DNA of 20,782 nucleotides, taken from NCBI GenBank assembly GCA_964517345.1, contig CAZFBZ010000024.1, positions 1 to 20,782 on the forward strand. The letters run 5' to 3'. The notes beneath the pieces were generated by a model. That model worked only from the letters and a program-made list of their open reading frames with translations, searched no databases and was not told where the DNA came from. Made by a program: the position numbers and the translations under genes. Of this stretch, positions 20,187 to 20,782 are shown piece by piece; the first letter of the stretch is position 1; every line of letters starts with the position of its first letter. This stretch comes from DAISLF01 sp964517345 (GTDB taxonomy: Bacteria > Patescibacteriota > Gracilibacteria > Peribacterales > Peribacteraceae).

Positions 20187-20782
20187 TCACTCGATATGTC
20201 CGCGGCGCATGTCCATCGAGACTTTCGCACGCTGCTTGCCGTCGTGCCCGATCAGGACCGCCTCCCACGTGAGATGCACTTTCACCTCGTAGCGCGTGTC
20301 CGAGCGCAGGCGCAGTTCGACGGATTCGCCGGCCTCCGGATGCAGCGTGACCGCGAGCGGCAGATAGATCTGTTCCCAGTGCGTGGCGGGCGCGTTCGGG
20401 GCCGTGGACAGCGATACTCCGGGCGCGAGCAGGCAATCCCACCACAGCGCAAAACCATAGACGGGCATCGGCGTCTCGAACTTCCAGCGCACCGTCGCCT
20501 TGCGCACGCTGTCGTTCTCCAGCCGGAAATCGACTGCGTCCCAACGCTGCGTCATCCCCGCGCCCGGAGGCAGATCAGCGGGACGAACGTTGCGCACGTA
20601 GATGTTGTTCAGACACACCTCCCGAGCCGGGGAAAAATCCATCCCTTCGCCGAGTCCGCTCCAGATATCCAGCTCGGCATGAATGCGGTCGGACACGACG
20701 GGCGAGACGAATTGCTCCAGCGACTGCGGGATCATCACCCCGCCGGGCTTGAGAAACCGCCGCGCATCGCGGAGCGTCTCCA
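20187..20782 (-). CDS. PRMT-like SAM-dependent methyltransferase (N-terminus beyond window)
   Basis: Only the C-terminal part is present; the frame is open to the window edge, so the start and the SAM-binding motifs are missing. At the upstream edge it reads R-R-F-L-K-P-G-G-V-M-I-P, the end of the class I methyltransferase fold as found in protein arginine methyltransferases. The C-terminal beta-barrel region follows, with F-A-L-W-W-D, L-S-T-A-P and then T-H-W-E-Q, the THW loop typical of PRMTs. The tail has L-R-S-D-T-R-Y and V-H-L-T-W. This supports transfer of a methyl group from SAM to a protein arginine or a similar group. The decisive double-E loop lies outside the window. An ATG at 20738 exists but would cut the methyltransferase fold, so the true start is upstream of the window. 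Confidence 0.75.
   Translation of the reverse strand, partial: ETLRDARRFLKPGGVMIPQSLEQFVSPVVSDRIHAELDIWSGLGEGMDFSPAREVCLNNIYVRNVRPADLPPGAGMTQRWDAVDFRLENDSVRKATVRWKFETPMPVYGFALWWDCLLAPGVSLSTAPNAPATHWEQIYLPLAVTLHPEAGESVELRLRSDTRYEVKVHLTWEAVLIGHDGKQRAKVSMDMRRGHIE

Noticed and set aside
1..20782. Recoded TGA (UGA = Gly) as in some CPR bacteria
   Set aside because: Many well-defined genes, including uppP, proS and the GT2 gene, end at TGA exactly where family length predicts, and none reads through TGA.
1..20782. tRNA, rRNA, CRISPR array, insertion sequence or prophage signature
   Set aside because: I looked for regular short repeats, transposase motifs, terminal inverted repeats and tRNA arms and saw none I could support.

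Overview
The window is about 20.8 kb of GC-rich bacterial DNA with densely packed genes. Neighbouring convergent genes are separated by only 3-4 nt in three places. The most likely source is a Candidate Phyla Radiation lineage of the Peregrinibacteria/Peribacteria type. The supporting signs are a surface protein built of Cys-rich DUF4215 units, an archaeal/eukaryotic-type prolyl-tRNA synthetase, DUF1704 proteins, an absence of Shine-Dalgarno sequences and several apparently leaderless mRNAs. This is an inference from gene content; no rRNA marker is present. TGA acts as a normal stop, which excludes the UGA=Gly code of Gracilibacteria and Absconditabacteria.

Layout. 1-984 (-): truncated secreted or anchored DUF4215 protein. 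1110-1514 (+): DoxX-family membrane protein. 1583-1663 (-): 26-residue membrane peptide followed by a strong terminator. 1785-3412 (+): undecaprenyl-diphosphatase UppP, then a GT2 glycosyltransferase. 3478-4176 (+): ribosomal protein bL25. 4220-8556 (-): an operon of hpf, a 7TM protein and a large ATP-grasp/RimB-like/DUF1704 fusion. 8756-15267 (+): a four-gene cluster of unrecognised proteins, including a 1093-aa protein with five copies of an approximately 135-residue repeat, interrupted by a 100-N scaffold gap. 15309-15728 (+): DUF212 membrane protein. 15732-16466 (-): VIT1/CCC1-type transporter. 16573-18000 (+): ProS. 18005-18646 (-): bacterial PH-domain membrane protein. 18741-20183 (+): stand-alone DUF1704 metallopeptidase-like protein. 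20187-20782 (-): C-terminal part of a PRMT-like methyltransferase.

How the genes may work together. UppP and the GT2 enzyme fit lipid-carrier recycling and cell-surface glycan assembly. The most striking unit is the hpf-7TM-ligase operon. One polypeptide carries an ATP-grasp peptide-ligase domain, a degenerate retropepsin-like domain of the RimB type and a DUF1704 zinc carboxypeptidase-like domain. The gene before it encodes the 7TM domain that elsewhere accompanies related ATP-grasp ligases. This suggests addition and removal of terminal amino acids on an unknown target. The divergent 6.5-kb cluster of repeat, coiled-coil and membrane-hairpin proteins has no recognised relatives and is the other strong candidate for an undescribed system. 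A second DUF1704 protein beside a PRMT-like methyltransferase adds further protein-modification-type enzymes.

Regulation. Eight start regions carry a plausible -10 element (TA-Y-N-M-T like, often preceded by TGC). In five of them the start codon lies only 6-7 nt downstream of the -10, as expected for leaderless transcripts. No gene has a convincing Shine-Dalgarno sequence. No intergenic stretch exceeds about 200 bases, and I saw no tRNA, rRNA, CRISPR array or insertion sequence.
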